The position numbers and the translations under genes were made by a program. From positions 1,860,001 to 1,924,000 of the forward strand of contig JABYQQ010000007.1 in assembly GCA_022605405.1 (NCBI GenBank): a stretch of 64,000 nucleotides of DNA, in the 5' to 3' direction. Below, piece by piece: positions 1-11,795 of the stretch; the stretch's first letter is position 1; every line of letters starts with the position of its first letter. The notes beneath the pieces are model-generated. The model was given only the letters and a program-made list of their open reading frames with translations. It was not told the origin of the DNA and searched no databases. This DNA is from Earliella scabrosa (taxonomy: Eukaryota > Basidiomycota > Agaricomycetes > Polyporales > Polyporaceae).

Positions 1-1672
1 CAAGGGCACAGAGAAGTCCGAGAGTAGCGGACACCTGGGGTCCAGAACAGGAGGAGTTCGTCTACGAGTAGGGAAGTGAAGTGGTTGATCTCGACTGTGC
101 TTGGCTTCTTTGGACCCGGGATGACGCCGACAAGATACATGTTCTCGGGGCGGTATCGTAGATGAGGTGGTAGGTTGAGACACACCATGGATATAGCGGT
201 GACGGACACAGACTTCTTCGCTTCCTTCATCTGCAATGGGTTAAAGCCGTCCACAGACAAGCTGAATATGAGACGCAGTTCGCCATCAGGTGCCTGAAGA
301 AAGACATGGTCTTCTCCGGGAGCAGTGAAGCTCTGTAGCACCAGCCCGTCGAAGATGTCTTTCATTGGGTTGTTCGGATCTTGCGTGCGGGGCAGGCGCA
401 GCCAGGTCTCGATATCTTTCCGAGAAAGCATACGGGCAAGCCAGTAGCGTAGAGACTGGTGGAGATACTTCCGGACTGGTATCGTCATCGGTTTCCCGCC
501 GATGACTCGTTTGCGCCAGAGTTTTGCCTTGCATGATTGACTCGATCTTGTGGCTTGAAATGTGCAATGAGTGGGGGCGGAGTCGGAAAGAGGATACAAG
601 GCATAGCATGATGGGCAGCAGATATACTCGCGTACGGATGGATCGATGTCGAAGGATGCTAGGATTGTGCGATGATCGCGAGCGATGAACCGTAGCAGTC
701 GTTCATCTTCAGCCGTGAGCTTGTCGGTGCCTCGGACGAGCTCGAGCGTGAGACGAACGGTATCGCGCATACCCGCCAATAGGACATAGGTTGCCCGTCC
801 AGGAAGTCGGTACAGTACGTTCATGGTTGCTGCAATAACTGCCTGAGCATATAGCGGCGCGAGCGCTCTGCTCCATGTAGTGGATTGGAACGAGAAGAAG
901 CGCGCTACATCCGCGTCTTCAGAACCGGTTCATGACTGTCGTGAATGTACTCACATGTATCCACGTCACGGAAACCGTCATCGTCATCATCGGTGTTATA
1001 TGAGCCATGCTGCTGCGCCTCCCATTCAATCTCCTTCATGTCTTCCAAACGGTTGATCTCGTCTAGAAATCGCGACGACAGGTGCTGCCAAGAACTCTGG
1101 ATATCCTCGGGAGCCCCGACCGGGATGCTAGGAAGCGATCCATAGGTGACAACCAGCCACGTGTGGTATGCGATGAAGTATCGATTGGCCGGATGGGAAG
1201 GATGGAGGGCACACCGACCGACGTTGTAACCTTCTTCTGAGCCCAGAACGTAACGCTCGAATGGTCCCGAAGTCGAGGGGTCATGGATGAACTTGAGTTT
1301 TCGACCGGACAAGGTGAATGAAATGGAGTTATTCAGCAGGGCTGAGCGCAGATGGGAGAGATCATCGACAAAGCGTCGGAGCTCGATGGGCGAGGCTGCT
1401 GCATCACAGCTGGTGGCAGCGGGTGTTGGAGCGGAAGAGCTCGAGACTATGTTTGCTATCTCGGGGCGGAGAGGAGACGGTGTAGTATCGTCGATAAGTA
1501 CATTGAACATGTCGTCCTCGATGGCTTGGATCTGAGCGCTCATGTCCACGAGCTGTAGAGCCGCATGTACATCTTTCTCGGCTCGGATTCTCTGAGTGGT
1601 AGATTTGGAGACCAACGCAGGTGCAGCAGCTCCAGGTGGAGAGATTGACTGCGGCGGAGTGGATGTGCTCAT
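1..1672 (-). CDS. Tnp2-like CACTA transposase, 3' end outside window
   Basis: Two exons, about 955-1672 and 1-904, separated by a 50-nt intron (905-954; GTGAGT donor, ATGTAG acceptor). The spliced frame stays open to the left edge. Downstream of the intron the protein shows features of the fungal Tnp2 transposase family: YICCPSCYALYP followed by a short Cys-containing segment, then FSLSVDGFNP, then ENMYLVGVIPGPKKPS and INHFTSLLVDELLLFW. These belong to the DDE nuclease region of CACTA (En/Spm-type) DNA transposons, which cut and rejoin element ends in the nucleus. The first exon is low-complexity followed by a predicted helical stretch. The usual N-terminal Cys-rich DNA-binding segment of this family is not seen, so either a further upstream exon was missed or the copy is 5'-truncated. 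No in-frame stop was found over about 1.6 kb, so this copy is not obviously dead. Confidence 0.86.
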
Positions 1673-2289
1673 CGTGATCTGAACAGCCGAAATCGTTCGT
1701 GTGAGAGGACCTCGTTTTAAATATTCGCTTATATGCTTACGTTACATATGTTTCACGTTTCCGTCTATACGTTAGACTTGCTGCAAAGGTCAGCTGGTTT
1801 GTGAATGTCAGATCTACCAACTGAAAACGTTCAGGCGACGCGCGGTGGCAAATGAGGGTTGAAGTTAACACTCCACGCTGATCTGTTTCGGTAGAGTTCA
1901 AAACTTACGCGTAGAGATAGATGTTCAGCCTGTAGAAGTAGTGGTGCGCCCACTCTCTATCAGCGATGGTTGTTCGGTGCGGATAGTGGAGGTGATGCCG
2001 GCGTAAAGCGAGAGCAGAACTTGAACGGAGTTTGGCGTTTTGGCGCCCATGCAAGCGCCGCGAGAGAGGGATGTACGGCGGCTCCTCAGAACCTCTGGAC
2101 TGATTGTACTAATCCCCGGAAAAGAAACCCACTAGCATGGCACGCATCTTGCAGCAATAACAAAAGCTCGATCCGCATTCCTACGCGCCTCCGACTACAT
2201 AAGTACTAGTAGGTCTCGACACGTCGTACACGACTCAGAGTCACGGTCCTACTTCAGACAAATGAAGGTACTAGATCAGTTACTAGCAG
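1673..2289. other. Intergenic, no supported gene
   Basis: This stretch lies upstream of the Tnp2 start and downstream of the small membrane-protein gene. It is slightly more AT-rich than its surroundings around 1710-1760. A short plus-strand ORF at 1970-2209 has no recognisable content. No CACTA terminal inverted repeat could be picked out by eye. Confidence 0.5.
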
Positions 2290-3332
2290 CTATGGCTTCT
2301 CCGTCGCCCTATTGATGCGCTCCTTCAGATCCTTCACCTCGGCCAATGCCACACCCGCTACCTCCACACCCTGCTCGAAAACGACGTGTTGTCGACGATA
2401 CCACCCCGCCGCGACAGATGATACGCAGAGGCAGCTTGCCAGGTCTTCATGGCGAACGCGGCGCAGGTCCTTCACTGTCTCAAGGAGGTCTTGTTGTAAG
2501 TCCTCCCACGCAGCGTCGAGACGATTCAGGAGGAGTGACGTCCGGAGTGGGATTAGGTCGCCGTCCACCCCGTCGACCAAGGCCGTCGCGCCAGCTAGTG
2601 CTTGCCGGGAGCGGAAAACGTTGTGGAGCTCAGAGACATGTGATCTTGTAGTCTCGGTGGCCGCGACGAGGTAAGACGTTGTGTCCAAAGTGGCATCAAG
2701 GGTGATATTCATGGCCGTCGTGAGATCGACATTGTGGCCCCAGACCAGGACCTCTAGGCTGTGAAGCACAGAAGATTGGATGCCGCCGAGGCTGAATAAA
2801 GCCTGAGTATCCTTTGTGATGACACATAGTCGAATACTTACCGAGCGACACCCAGCTGTGTGTGTTGAACGAGGCGTAGCAAGCCATCTACACATCGCTG
2901 CAAAACAACAGCAACCTCGGTAGCGTCTGGGACACCTCCGTCGCGATCGGCGCTGGGACCTTGTTCCAAGAGGTCGATCGTTATGACTGTGACGGCGGAT
3001 AATGCAGAGATGATTGTGTTGGAGGGATGTGTGTGGTACGTCAGACGATTGACCATGTACTCTTGTTCGAACATGATGGCGACCACACCGGCGCAGCTCT
3101 CATGCCTATCGTGACGCGGGCTGGTGCAAACGAGAGGGAGCGTAGCGACGAACGGAATGAGACACGGCGCCGATATCACGGACTGCTGGATAGAGGATAT
3201 GGCGTTTTGGGCATGTGGGCGGATGTCGGGCGGGATGTCCATGGCCAAAAAGACGTGGGACGGCAAGAACAATGGCAATAGCTGGGCTGCCACTCCAACC
3301 ACCAAGACTCCTAGTAGAATGCGGTAGCTCAT
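2290..3332 (-). CDS. Small membrane-associated protein, unknown family
   Basis: Two exons, 3332-2842 and 2791-2290, joined across a 50-nt intron (GTAAGT donor, TTCAG acceptor) with matching phase. The start MSYRILLGVLVVGVAA opens directly into a hydrophobic stretch that looks like a signal anchor or signal peptide. A second hydrophobic region (IISALSAVTVITIDLL) follows near residue 100. The C-terminal half is predicted helical and rich in Leu/Glu/Arg, ending in LAEVKDLKERINRATEKP. No catalytic motif was recognised. Membrane placement is inference from hydrophobicity; function unknown. It lies between the transposase and the left copy of the 945-bp repeat. Confidence 0.6.
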
Positions 3333-3368
3333 CGCTGTACAAGATCCGGAGTCAGTGACGGCTGTCAA

Positions 3369-3655
3369 ACAGAACGTAGGAATGTCTACCTGTTGTCTCA
3401 GAGTCGCGGTCGATGTCTGAGGTGCCAGCCAGGTCCGTTGTACTCGTCGTCAACTCCGTGCCACGCGAACACAACGCCGTACGTCCCACATGTGGACACC
3501 TCGTTTTTAGGAATGGATCCGAGTCGCACGTTGGCGAGAAGCTTCCTGGTCTAGATCATTAATTTGACAGGAATGCGAGGTGAACCTGAACAGCAGAGTG
3601 CATGCCCATGGAGAGATATTACTAGCACTAACGGGCAAGGAGTTCGATCAGTAGA
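3369..3655. other. Intergenic, nothing supported
   Basis: This is the 5' flank of the membrane-protein gene up to the repeat boundary. It contains no recognised motif. A short ORF begins here at 3564 and runs into the repeat; it is judged non-genic because its second half is repeat sequence. Confidence 0.4.
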
Positions 3656-4600
3656 GCATGTGATGCAAGACGAAGCTCACCGGCTCATCTATCGGATGGT
3701 CGTGGTCCCGGTGAACGCTCCGCGTTCCATGTACAGGCATCGGTGCAATTCACAACTCGACGGCGAGCAGTGTCGCGAACGGAGCATGTCGGAAGACCGC
3801 GAGGCCTACGGTCTCAAACATCCTCCCAATGTCAGGCTGCAAGCATGACGTGCACGAGGCGAGGAGCGGTGGGAGAGAACAAGGCAGTGAGCAAATCTGC
3901 CGGGTCGCCGCCCTGATCATGCTGAACTAGGAGGGACTAGGCCCGGAAGAAGAGGGAGGACGGGGGTCCGAAAACACCAGCCTCGATGGGAAGCAGCAGA
4001 CACGCGCAGCCTGATTCGCCGCGCGCGTGCACATTTCAAATCGAGGAGGTAGTTGGCGAAGATCCACATGTCACCATCTAGTGAGAATTAGGGCGGGTTT
4101 GTGGGCGACTCTGGGAAAGGGGGCAAGATTATCAGCGCTCGTTCCGGGTTGTTCGGATCAGACCGCCTTTGAGAGCGCATTTGCTTCCGCGCTCTGCATA
4201 CTATTACTAAGTATAGTGGTCAGACAGAGACACCGGGATTGGGGCGTACCTGGGAGGCTGCGGTTGCGGTGATCGGCATGGGTTAAGCGTGGGTTGAGAA
4301 GCCCAGGACGAGCAGCGCCATTTGCTTCCGGCTCGATCCACGTACGTAAGTATATGGGCACTGCAGGCGTGTATCCCTACCCGCTTCGAGACTTGTCTGT
4401 CAAGAGATTCCGAAGCATACGGGGCCAATCACAACATCGCGTGTTTCCGATTGGACACGGTAGCACTATGCCCTCGTGTCCAGTCTTCTCAGGCGCGCCG
4501 CGCGCGCGTCCACAGAGCAGAAGCACACCGCGTGTGTGCGCCGAGCAACGTCACGCAATGGAGATGTGCGCGAGTGCTCGCGCCAGCGCAACTATGCACT
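3656..4600 (+). repeat. 945-bp repeat, left copy of an inverted pair
   Basis: Bases 3656-4600 match the reverse complement of 41538-42482. Both copies are 945 bp, and all six-frame translations checked are identical except for one substitution near the right end (AGC here, AAC in the other copy). Identity stops abruptly at both edges: left GC|ATGTGATGCAAG, right ACTATGCACT. Inside the boundaries the sequence begins TGTGATG and ends TATGCA, so an LTR-like TG...CA structure is possible. The 5-bp flanks do not form a target-site duplication in either copy, and no reverse transcriptase is adjacent. The class is therefore undetermined. Confidence 0.9.
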
Positions 4601-4685
4601 GCCAGGGTTAGGATGCTGAATGCTGAAGGGTCGGGGGTGCATTTATACAAATAGGAGGAATCATCAGACCATGTACAGCGCCGAC

Positions 4686-5595
4686 CTAGGGGGGACGGGT
4701 AGCGAACGCGTCCACAATGCTACTCCTCCCAAAATACATGGCAAGTGACAACATCACAGTCGCGGTGACTAGAACCAAGGCGAGCTGCAGTTGGCGAGCT
4801 GGAGACCTCGACTCCCTTCCACTGAGGAGTTGGTCGGAGAGCCGGAGAACTCTCTGAGCGGGCAGCGTGGGGTAATACCATACCACCCTCTGTTGCAACG
4901 GTCAGCTACAAGCGCCAGTGGGCCGGAAATGCACGTAAACTCACGGGATGCCCGCTGGTGCTCACCCAGACGATGTGCGTGTGTACAGGTATGTCTATGC
5001 CTTGATGCTCGATATAACCTGCGAATGGGGATATCATTAGCACTACGGCATGAGTCAGAGAGACCATATAGCTCACGAATGACTGCTCTCATAAATAGAG
5101 CCCTGAACTCCCGTTCCTCTATGACTCTCAGGGGCGCGTCGTCAAAGTCAGGATCAACCTGTCCATACATATTACGCTCAGCATCTAACAAAGACGCGTG
5201 GTTCACGCACCAGCATTACCCTGATCCGTAGAGCCATGAGATCGTCAAGGAAGCCGTGGATTCTGTGAGGAGCACTGAGAAACGGATAGTCTCCACCGTC
5301 GTCTAGCACTATATGACGTCAAAGTTCGGTAGTCATCAGCCTGAAACGTACCGGCAGGAGTGCTGTAATGCGAGGGGTCCAGGCCGTCATCGACGGACTG
5401 GTCGTCTACGTCAGGATTGACGGGGGACATCGGGATTTCTCTTGACGAGACTGACGCGGCATTACGGTTGGGGTTTCCCTGAGAACTCGGGAGCTCATCC
5501 ATGATGAGAAACGGTGGCTCGTATGTGTGAGCTCGACCGCAATCAGAGGGACGCTGCGAGTTCGGTTTATACGCAGTGCGGAATGCTTGTCGCAT
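4686..5595 (-). CDS. Tail-anchored protein family, member A
   Basis: Reconstructed from five exons: about 5595-5352, 5274-5211, 5158-5077, 5018-4966 and 4889-4686. The last three introns are 52, 58 and 76 nt and keep phase; the first junction is unresolved. An acidic N-terminal region (PVNPDVDDQSVDDGLDPS) is followed by GFLDDLMALRIRVML, DFDDAPLRVIEEREF, the helix RALFMRAVIRYIEHQ and WYYPTLPAQRVLRLSDQLL. It ends in one hydrophobic segment (LALVLVTATVMLSLAMYF) about 15 residues from the C terminus. The same order of motifs recurs at 11.0, 13.6 and 50.9 kb. A single C-terminal hydrophobic helix suggests a tail-anchored membrane protein with a cytosolic domain; this is inference. No known family was recognised. 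Confidence 0.62.
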
Positions 5596-5842
5596 GGACG
5601 CCTCTCTGCAAAGGCAAGGACGTATGAGTGTACGGCATGAAACATAAACATTCTATCGTCGCCGTTGACATGCTGATCAGGCGAGGATCTAAACATTCAG
5701 TCCACGCACCACTCAAGGGACCTCCAGAGCAATGCGTCCTCCTAAAGTAGATATGCGCGTCAGTTCGGCGGGCTGGTGGATGTGGTCTGAGGACACACCC
5801 GACGAGGGGCCCAACAAGCGCAGGCTTCACGACATGGCCCAA

Positions 5843-7800
5843 CTCGAACCGGGTTTGAGTTCCCGGAGGGCAGCAGTTGGTTCATCGGACGGATGATCAC
5901 CGCCGGTGAGGATGACTAGCACACCAGGTTATTGAAGAGCGCCCCTGCCCGGCATGCACAATCAGACGGGTGACAAGAGTGTTTATGTGGTGTAGATTCA
6001 CGGTTCGTTCGGCCCTAGTCGCACACAGAGGTCAGCCGAGGATCATGGGCTGGAAATGGACGCGACCCTACAGATGTGCCATGAGGCGATAGCGTGAACG
6101 CAGGCCGAGAGGGCTTCGGTATCTTGAACCGAAGTAGTCCCCACACCCCGCGCGAGAAGGGTAGAGAGTGACACGTGAGAGGGCATTGCGAGCGATCTAG
6201 GAACGATATATCAGTTAGTTTCGAGCAAGGGGATATGGGTTCTCACCAACACTAGGACCGCCAGTATCACGAAGATGACGGCCTAGCCTTCCATCGGCTC
6301 ATACTTGGCTGCCCTCACCCTCGCCTTTGCCTAATGCAACAACTAATTTGAAAGAAGCGAGAGATCAATCCAAATGCGAGGATCGATAGAGACGGATTGC
6401 TACGGTCCGAATAACGCCCCATCCGACATGCTATCGCAGAAGGTCGCTGCGCGGCCTGATGCGATAACTTCCCAGGGGTTCATCGATGCCGATGCCTGAG
6501 GACCAGTGCAGCGTAGGATAGTACTGACATCATGACTCAAGGCAAGAATTGCCCAGTGGGGCGACAGTAAGATCCGCGCTGGTACGCTGTCACAGACGCG
6601 TTGTAAGCGTCACCAAGGATCCTGATGCAAGCGGCCTACTCGGAAGCTGGGTTGCCACCAATCTCTTGAGGATGCGAGGCTCGCCGCGCGAACAAGCATT
6701 TCGGGGCGTTCACATCTGTTCCACGTCCATAGTATTCGCTCAGCATCGTGCTGGTAATCGTTTCTACCAAGTCCATGTGAGACTCAACACGTTCTAGGAA
6801 TGAATACGACAAATAAGATGCGCGAGTCATATGGACACATACCCTACAATCACCGAGCTAGTGGACCTCTTCCGTGCAAGTGCATGACGCCTATGACACG
6901 CAGAGGTGCCACGACGACAGCGATCGAGTACTTTCCTACTTCCATCAGCTCTCCGTCCCATCCCGGAACTCCGAGAACGAGAACCTCCAGATATTTCTGT
7001 GATGCTCCGTTGGTCATGGCCCAGGGCGCATCCTTCCGGTCATCGCCCGCGCCCGCGGCCCCTCGAGGCTCTCCGTGGTGTCGGCTTCGTGTTGTCGAAT
7101 ATAGCGGCACGAGGGCGGATCGTGCGCTCGTGCGCTCATCCCCGATAAATCGCGTGATAGGGGATCACTTCGAGTGTTCTTCGCATGCACCGGATAGACT
7201 GATGACGAAGCGCCCAACGTCGTCGAGCTGAAAATCGTGAAAGAGAGCAGCTTGAGGAGGTATGGGTTAGACAACGACACCGAGGAGAAGCTCCTGCAGA
7301 CCACTCCCGATTGCGTTAAGAAGGAGTCTAGCCCAGCATTACCCCGGCGCTGAGAGGGCTCCCGCACCCAGCTCTATTGGAAAGTCGCTCCTTGGATTGT
7401 GCTGTTAGCGAACCACCATTGCGCGCGGAACCCTATTGAGCCGGATTGTGAGTGATCCGGCGCGTAGATATCGAGAGGAACGGAGGAGTAACCATAATGA
7501 GGTACGCGCGAAATTTAATCGACGATGGCTGCTGGTCGACCAGAGGGCCTGTATCTGGAGTGATCACTGTAAATGGTGGCAAACATGCATAGGGCGGGGG
7601 ATGCGAGTGGTCATCGGGATCTTCAAGGACCAGCGGTCGGGATCAAAGGACGCATCGCAGTGTTGGGAACCTGACCGATATCCGCTGACACGATTTCCTC
7701 AGAGAGGCGGTCGAGAGGGGTTTGACCCGGATCGTTCCTCGCGGCCGACATCTTGCGACTACTGGACGCACGAGGTGAGTCACTTTATATCGCCCAAGAA
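5843..7800. other. No confident gene; one exon-like segment
   Basis: Overlapping ORFs occur on both strands, none with a recognisable domain. The best candidate is a plus-strand exon-like piece at about 7200-7351. It is preceded by a GGATAG acceptor and reads DDEAPNVVELKIVKESS, then RRYGLDNDTEEKLL, to a stop near 7350. On the minus strand 6850-7110 reads as a plausible protein segment (YLEVLVLGVPGWDGELMEV). Which strand is transcribed cannot be settled by eye. Confidence 0.3.
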
Positions 7801-8274
7801 CTCAGCAAAACTTGCGACGGTCAAAGTATGGTCGCACGGCGTCCGCTCACTCACGTGTCCATACCATTACACTGCACGTCCAGGACACATCCACCATCGC
7901 GCAAGAAATCCCACCAGCAACACAACGGTCCTCTCGTCCAGCGAACAAATACTCCCTCTTCGACGCCCGCCTTCACGCCCGCCCTCCTAAGCAGCTCCGG
8001 CGGCTCCGTCGACGAGTGTTCCGTCCGCACCGGAGTCCTACTCACCATTGGTCAGTACGGCATTGGATTGAGAAGAAAGTGCGAGGAGACAAGGGGAACG
8101 GGGTAACAACAGGATCAATCTCTCAGGGGAGAGCACTCACACCCAATGCGTCGGCTTCGCGCGCAACTCCTTGAACATGTCCACCGCACCGCCCGGTCTT
8201 GCGTGGAGGCCCGACCACATCGCGCGCGGCGCGTGCGCCCTGTCCTGAACCCGCTCGTCAGCCTCCTCTTCGCA

Positions 8275-10770
8275 TTACATGCTCGACTGCGACGCACTCG
8301 ATCGGCAGTGGGGCCAAGTCGACCCGATCTCCCTAAACCGCGGGACCGCATCCTCGTGTTGAGCGTCAAACACCGCCGAGATGAACAGCGGCCCCAGAGT
8401 AGGACGTACTGGTCGTAGGTGTGATAATATGGCAGCGCGAGGTGTACCAGAAGGCGGTTTGCTGGGGACCAAGGATGTGAAGCACAACCGACTTGATGTT
8501 GTTGAGCGAGCGGCGGCCCTTCCAGTGCCAGGGACGGGAGGGGTCTGTCGACACAACATCTGAATCGGTCAGTATCATGCCCTACACCGGATACAGAGGA
8601 CAGCACGTACCAAATGAGTCCTGATGTCCATGCGAGACAGACTTAGACTGTCGTTGACACCGCGGCTCGCCTCTTCTTCGCGATCGTCCTCGCCGTGCTC
8701 AGGTGGTCGCCCGCGTAACTGCACTGTGCCACGTCACCGTGCGACTACGATACCGATGAGCGGGAGATGAGTCCGGAACCAGAGTGTCTGTCTACTGAAG
8801 AATTACGCACGGCGCAGGTTATGGATGCTCAGCACGGCCAACGAATGTCCCTCTCGAACCACGCGGTTCATACTCACCATCGAGCTCTTCATGAGCACGC
8901 CGTACGCCATCCTCTCCTCTGGGACGCTGCGGGTTATAAGATGACCGCAAATCAGACGAGAGAGGAGGTCAGGGGCGATGAGACTCACATCTCCATCGGG
9001 CGTCGGTTTAGCCCTACTTGACCCAGATATTCGCTTCTTCCTCAACGGCAAGGTCTCGAGCTCTTCCTCTAACTTGCAGCGCCCTGCTCGCCCAACCACA
9101 CGGGTCGACACCAATCCACCGGACGGTAACATCATCCAGCCGCCAAAGAGCCTTCGAGGGTCCGGCTGCCAATGGCGGTGGCGAGTCCATCTGCAGCGGC
9201 CGCGGTTTGGGGGATTAGGTCTTAGTACGCGGTTGGAACTATGCGAGTATCTCGATAGCCGGGTTGCGGAGGTAGATGATGTTGGACGATCGTGCGATAT
9301 GGGGCTGGCTAGCCTTGGGGAACGACAGGATGAGGTGGCAGTTCAAGTTTGTTGCTTACATAGGCGCGCGCTGCGGGGGCTCTCTCATTCCGGCTGCTGA
9401 GCGCTGAGCGCTGATCATGCCATGGACCTGGTCTCGGAATAATACATGACATCTCTCTGAGCTCTCTTTCGCCTTTTCTCTCCCTCTCGAGGATGCCTCT
9501 TGCCCCTGCTTCCGCAAACTTCCGCGAACGTCTGCGAACATCTCGCTCTCGTCTAGCGTGAATATCATGACTTCGTCGTCCTGCCATGGGCCTTGGGATT
9601 CTCCTGCCTATCCAGAACCCCCTGCAGCTCGGGAGCTTCCTGGCTGGGGTGCATCGCCATGGCATGGGCATCTTCTACTTCCCCTCAACAGCGACGTTAG
9701 GTATCGTTCCCTCCGAGCGTTGTAGGCTAAAGACGCCTCAAGAACTGCACCCTAACCAACATTGTCAGCTATCCGTACGCGAATCAGTCCCTGGGTCGAC
9801 CCACCTCTTCCCCTAAGGCGCGGCTGGTCCCCATCACGTTGTGTATCTGCTACCAGAGTGAGTTCGATGATAGGACGAACCTGAAAGGTCTTACATCCTC
9901 GACTAGATCATCAATGGACTGTTCGCCGTCGCGATCTGGGTTGAATTCACGGAAAACATCTTGAATTTCGTCGGCCACTTCTCTGAGGATCGAAGTCTCC
10001 CTCTCAAGCTACTCAGTGTGGATCAACACTTTGGTGCTTGGGCAGCTTCAGGAACGTACTTCAGCGTGAGTTAAGCGGTTCAAGATAGGTTCATCGGGAT
10101 GGAATACCCGCGTGAAACCGGAGTATCTGAACCTGGTCTCTGTCAGTGCCTATATGATCGACACACAGCTGTTTTGGACTTACTCATTCTGACCAGCCTC
10201 TGTAATTCGAATCGTCATTGTCCCGTCTGCATGACGATCAAGTCGTACGCGACCGCTGCGTGCCTGAACAGGACGTTGTGTCATCACGCCCAACAAGAAG
10301 AGGAAACCAACCTGAGTCATAATCGCCGTACGGATCAGTCGCCGTGCGCGTTCGCCCGCATTCATGCCTTCTCCAACAGCCTCGCTGATTACTACGTAGA
10401 ATGTGTCTGTGGGTGGCAGAACAACTAGCGAAGGGGCGTACCTCGTTGCAGGAGTACCTCGAACTGTACCGTATTCTCATTGTTACGTACGACTTCGCCG
10501 AGAACCGTCAGGGTACCTGAAGGAGATGTCAGCTGCGCCTGAGTGCCCAATGTGTTGCGTACGTTCTGCGTATGTCCGTGCCCTCGATGCCATGCTGACT
10601 CTTCATGGGCAGGTAGAGCTCCCTCTTCTACTCCCGAGGAAGGCTTCAGTCGATAAGGGCGTCTGATTCATGGTCACCTGAGGGTCCAACGGGCGATCGT
10701 CGAGGTCCGTCCCGAGGTCCATCTCCCACACTATCCCGTCGATATCACTGACACTTCAGGTCATTGGACA
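8275..10770 (-). CDS. Long multi-exon gene, unknown function
   Basis: A chain of short exons with good splice sites runs right to left. Near 10740-10680: DIDGIVWEMDLGTDLDD. Near 10560-10440: LTSPSGTLTVLGEVV. Near 10380-10310: VGEGMNAGERARRLIRTAI. About 10140-10060: RYSGFTRVFHPDEPILNRL. About 10010-9900: REVADEIQDVFREFNPDRDG followed by EQSIDDLVED. Then 9835-9780, 9750-9620 (LEASLAYNARRERYLTSLL), 9590-9360 (acidic, then a basic helix), 9190-9030 (LDDVTVRWIGVDPCGWAS) and 8560-8275 (DPSRPWHWKGRRSLNNIKS). Several junctions are in phase, for example the GTACGT...GAGTAG intron ending just before 10010. Others are unresolved, so this may be two genes. NPDRDGEQSIDD resembles an EF-hand loop but lacks the usual Ile at position 8. 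No family was recognised. Confidence 0.42.
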
Positions 10771-10959
10771 CCACGTCTATCGGGAATGTCGGAACGCATG
10801 CGTGTGAAGGACCTCATATACTCCGAGGTCTCACCCCAGTGGCGCGTACTGACACTCTCACTTGTTATGTTCGACGTTCTCGCATGTAAGATTGGGTTCT
10901 CAACGGTGAGTCCAGCAGCAACCTCGCTCTCCTCGTTAATCTTGCAGTTAATCACGATT

Positions 10960-11499
10960 CGAGACATTCCAGAAGGATGAGAACAGTGGTTCCGAGTCGA
11001 CGGAAGAGAGCACTGGAGACACTTTCAGAGCGCTCTGCATGAAAGCGTTATGCTGTGAGTACACCAGTGCGCGGCTACGTTACCCATGCATAACAACGTG
11101 ATGATAGGGTACATTGACCAGCAATGTCTGAACACGGACGATGCGTATGTGATCTTCATCAGTACGTCTCCGGACTCGGCCGAGATGGCGCAGGTAAGTA
11201 ACTCTCACGTAATGGCTAGATCATATTGTATGACGAGTCCTCCCTCAACGGCCACGGCCACACTGGTATCACAGACCCTTCACCCCGCTCTTCCTCTCAC
11301 CACAGCGAGGAACTTTGCTGATGGGCTAGGACTGACGTCATGGGAAGAGGAGGACTTCGTGGCATTCATGAGCCACAGCGGCCCCTACTACAAGGAGACT
11401 CGTGGCGGGTACTGTGGTTGGAAAGTCGCCTTGCTGTGTGTGCTCCTTCTTGGGGCTCTCATGCACGTGCTGCGGCTAGCGTTGTGGCGTGGTATATAG
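10960..11499 (+). CDS. Tail-anchored protein family, member B
   Basis: Acceptor near 10972, then KDENSGSESTEESTGD and FRALCMKALC. An intron (GTGAGT donor, GATAG acceptor) joins in phase to WYIDQQCLNTDDAYVIF; a second intron (GTAAGT) leads to TARNFADGLGLTSWEEEDF. The protein ends in a hydrophobic C-terminal helix (KVALLCVLLLGALMHVLRLAL) and stops at 11497-11499. The FRALCMKALCWYI helix lines up with RALFMRAVIRYI of member A and QTLIMNALRWYV of member C. Upstream exons were not resolved; an ORF at 10786-10980 may contain part of them. Predicted tail-anchored membrane protein, function unknown. Confidence 0.58.
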
Positions 11500-11795
11500 G
11501 ATGTCGCACCGTGCGCTTCTGCTTCACTACTCCCGAATAGCAGAGGCTTGACGTTTTTGTGCGGATGTACGGTCGAAGCAAGCCATTATTGCCAACGCGA
11601 ACACTGGGAGATATTTGTCCACTTTCTGTCAATAATAGAACTCAAAGTCGTTGCGTATCACTGAAGGGACGGGACGTAACAATCTGAAGTAACAACTTGG
11701 ACAAATATGGAATTCTCGGTAAAGCGGAAGCACTCTCACAACCCCACCCATCCAGCAGCAGAAGAAGATCACCATCACCGTAGCAGAACAGACTA

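Noticed and set aside
3564..4654. Four overlapping ORFs of 81-110 codons in the left 945-bp repeat
   Set aside because: The same ORFs occur in the inverted copy only because the DNA is identical; their ends fall outside the repeat boundary in unrelated sequence.
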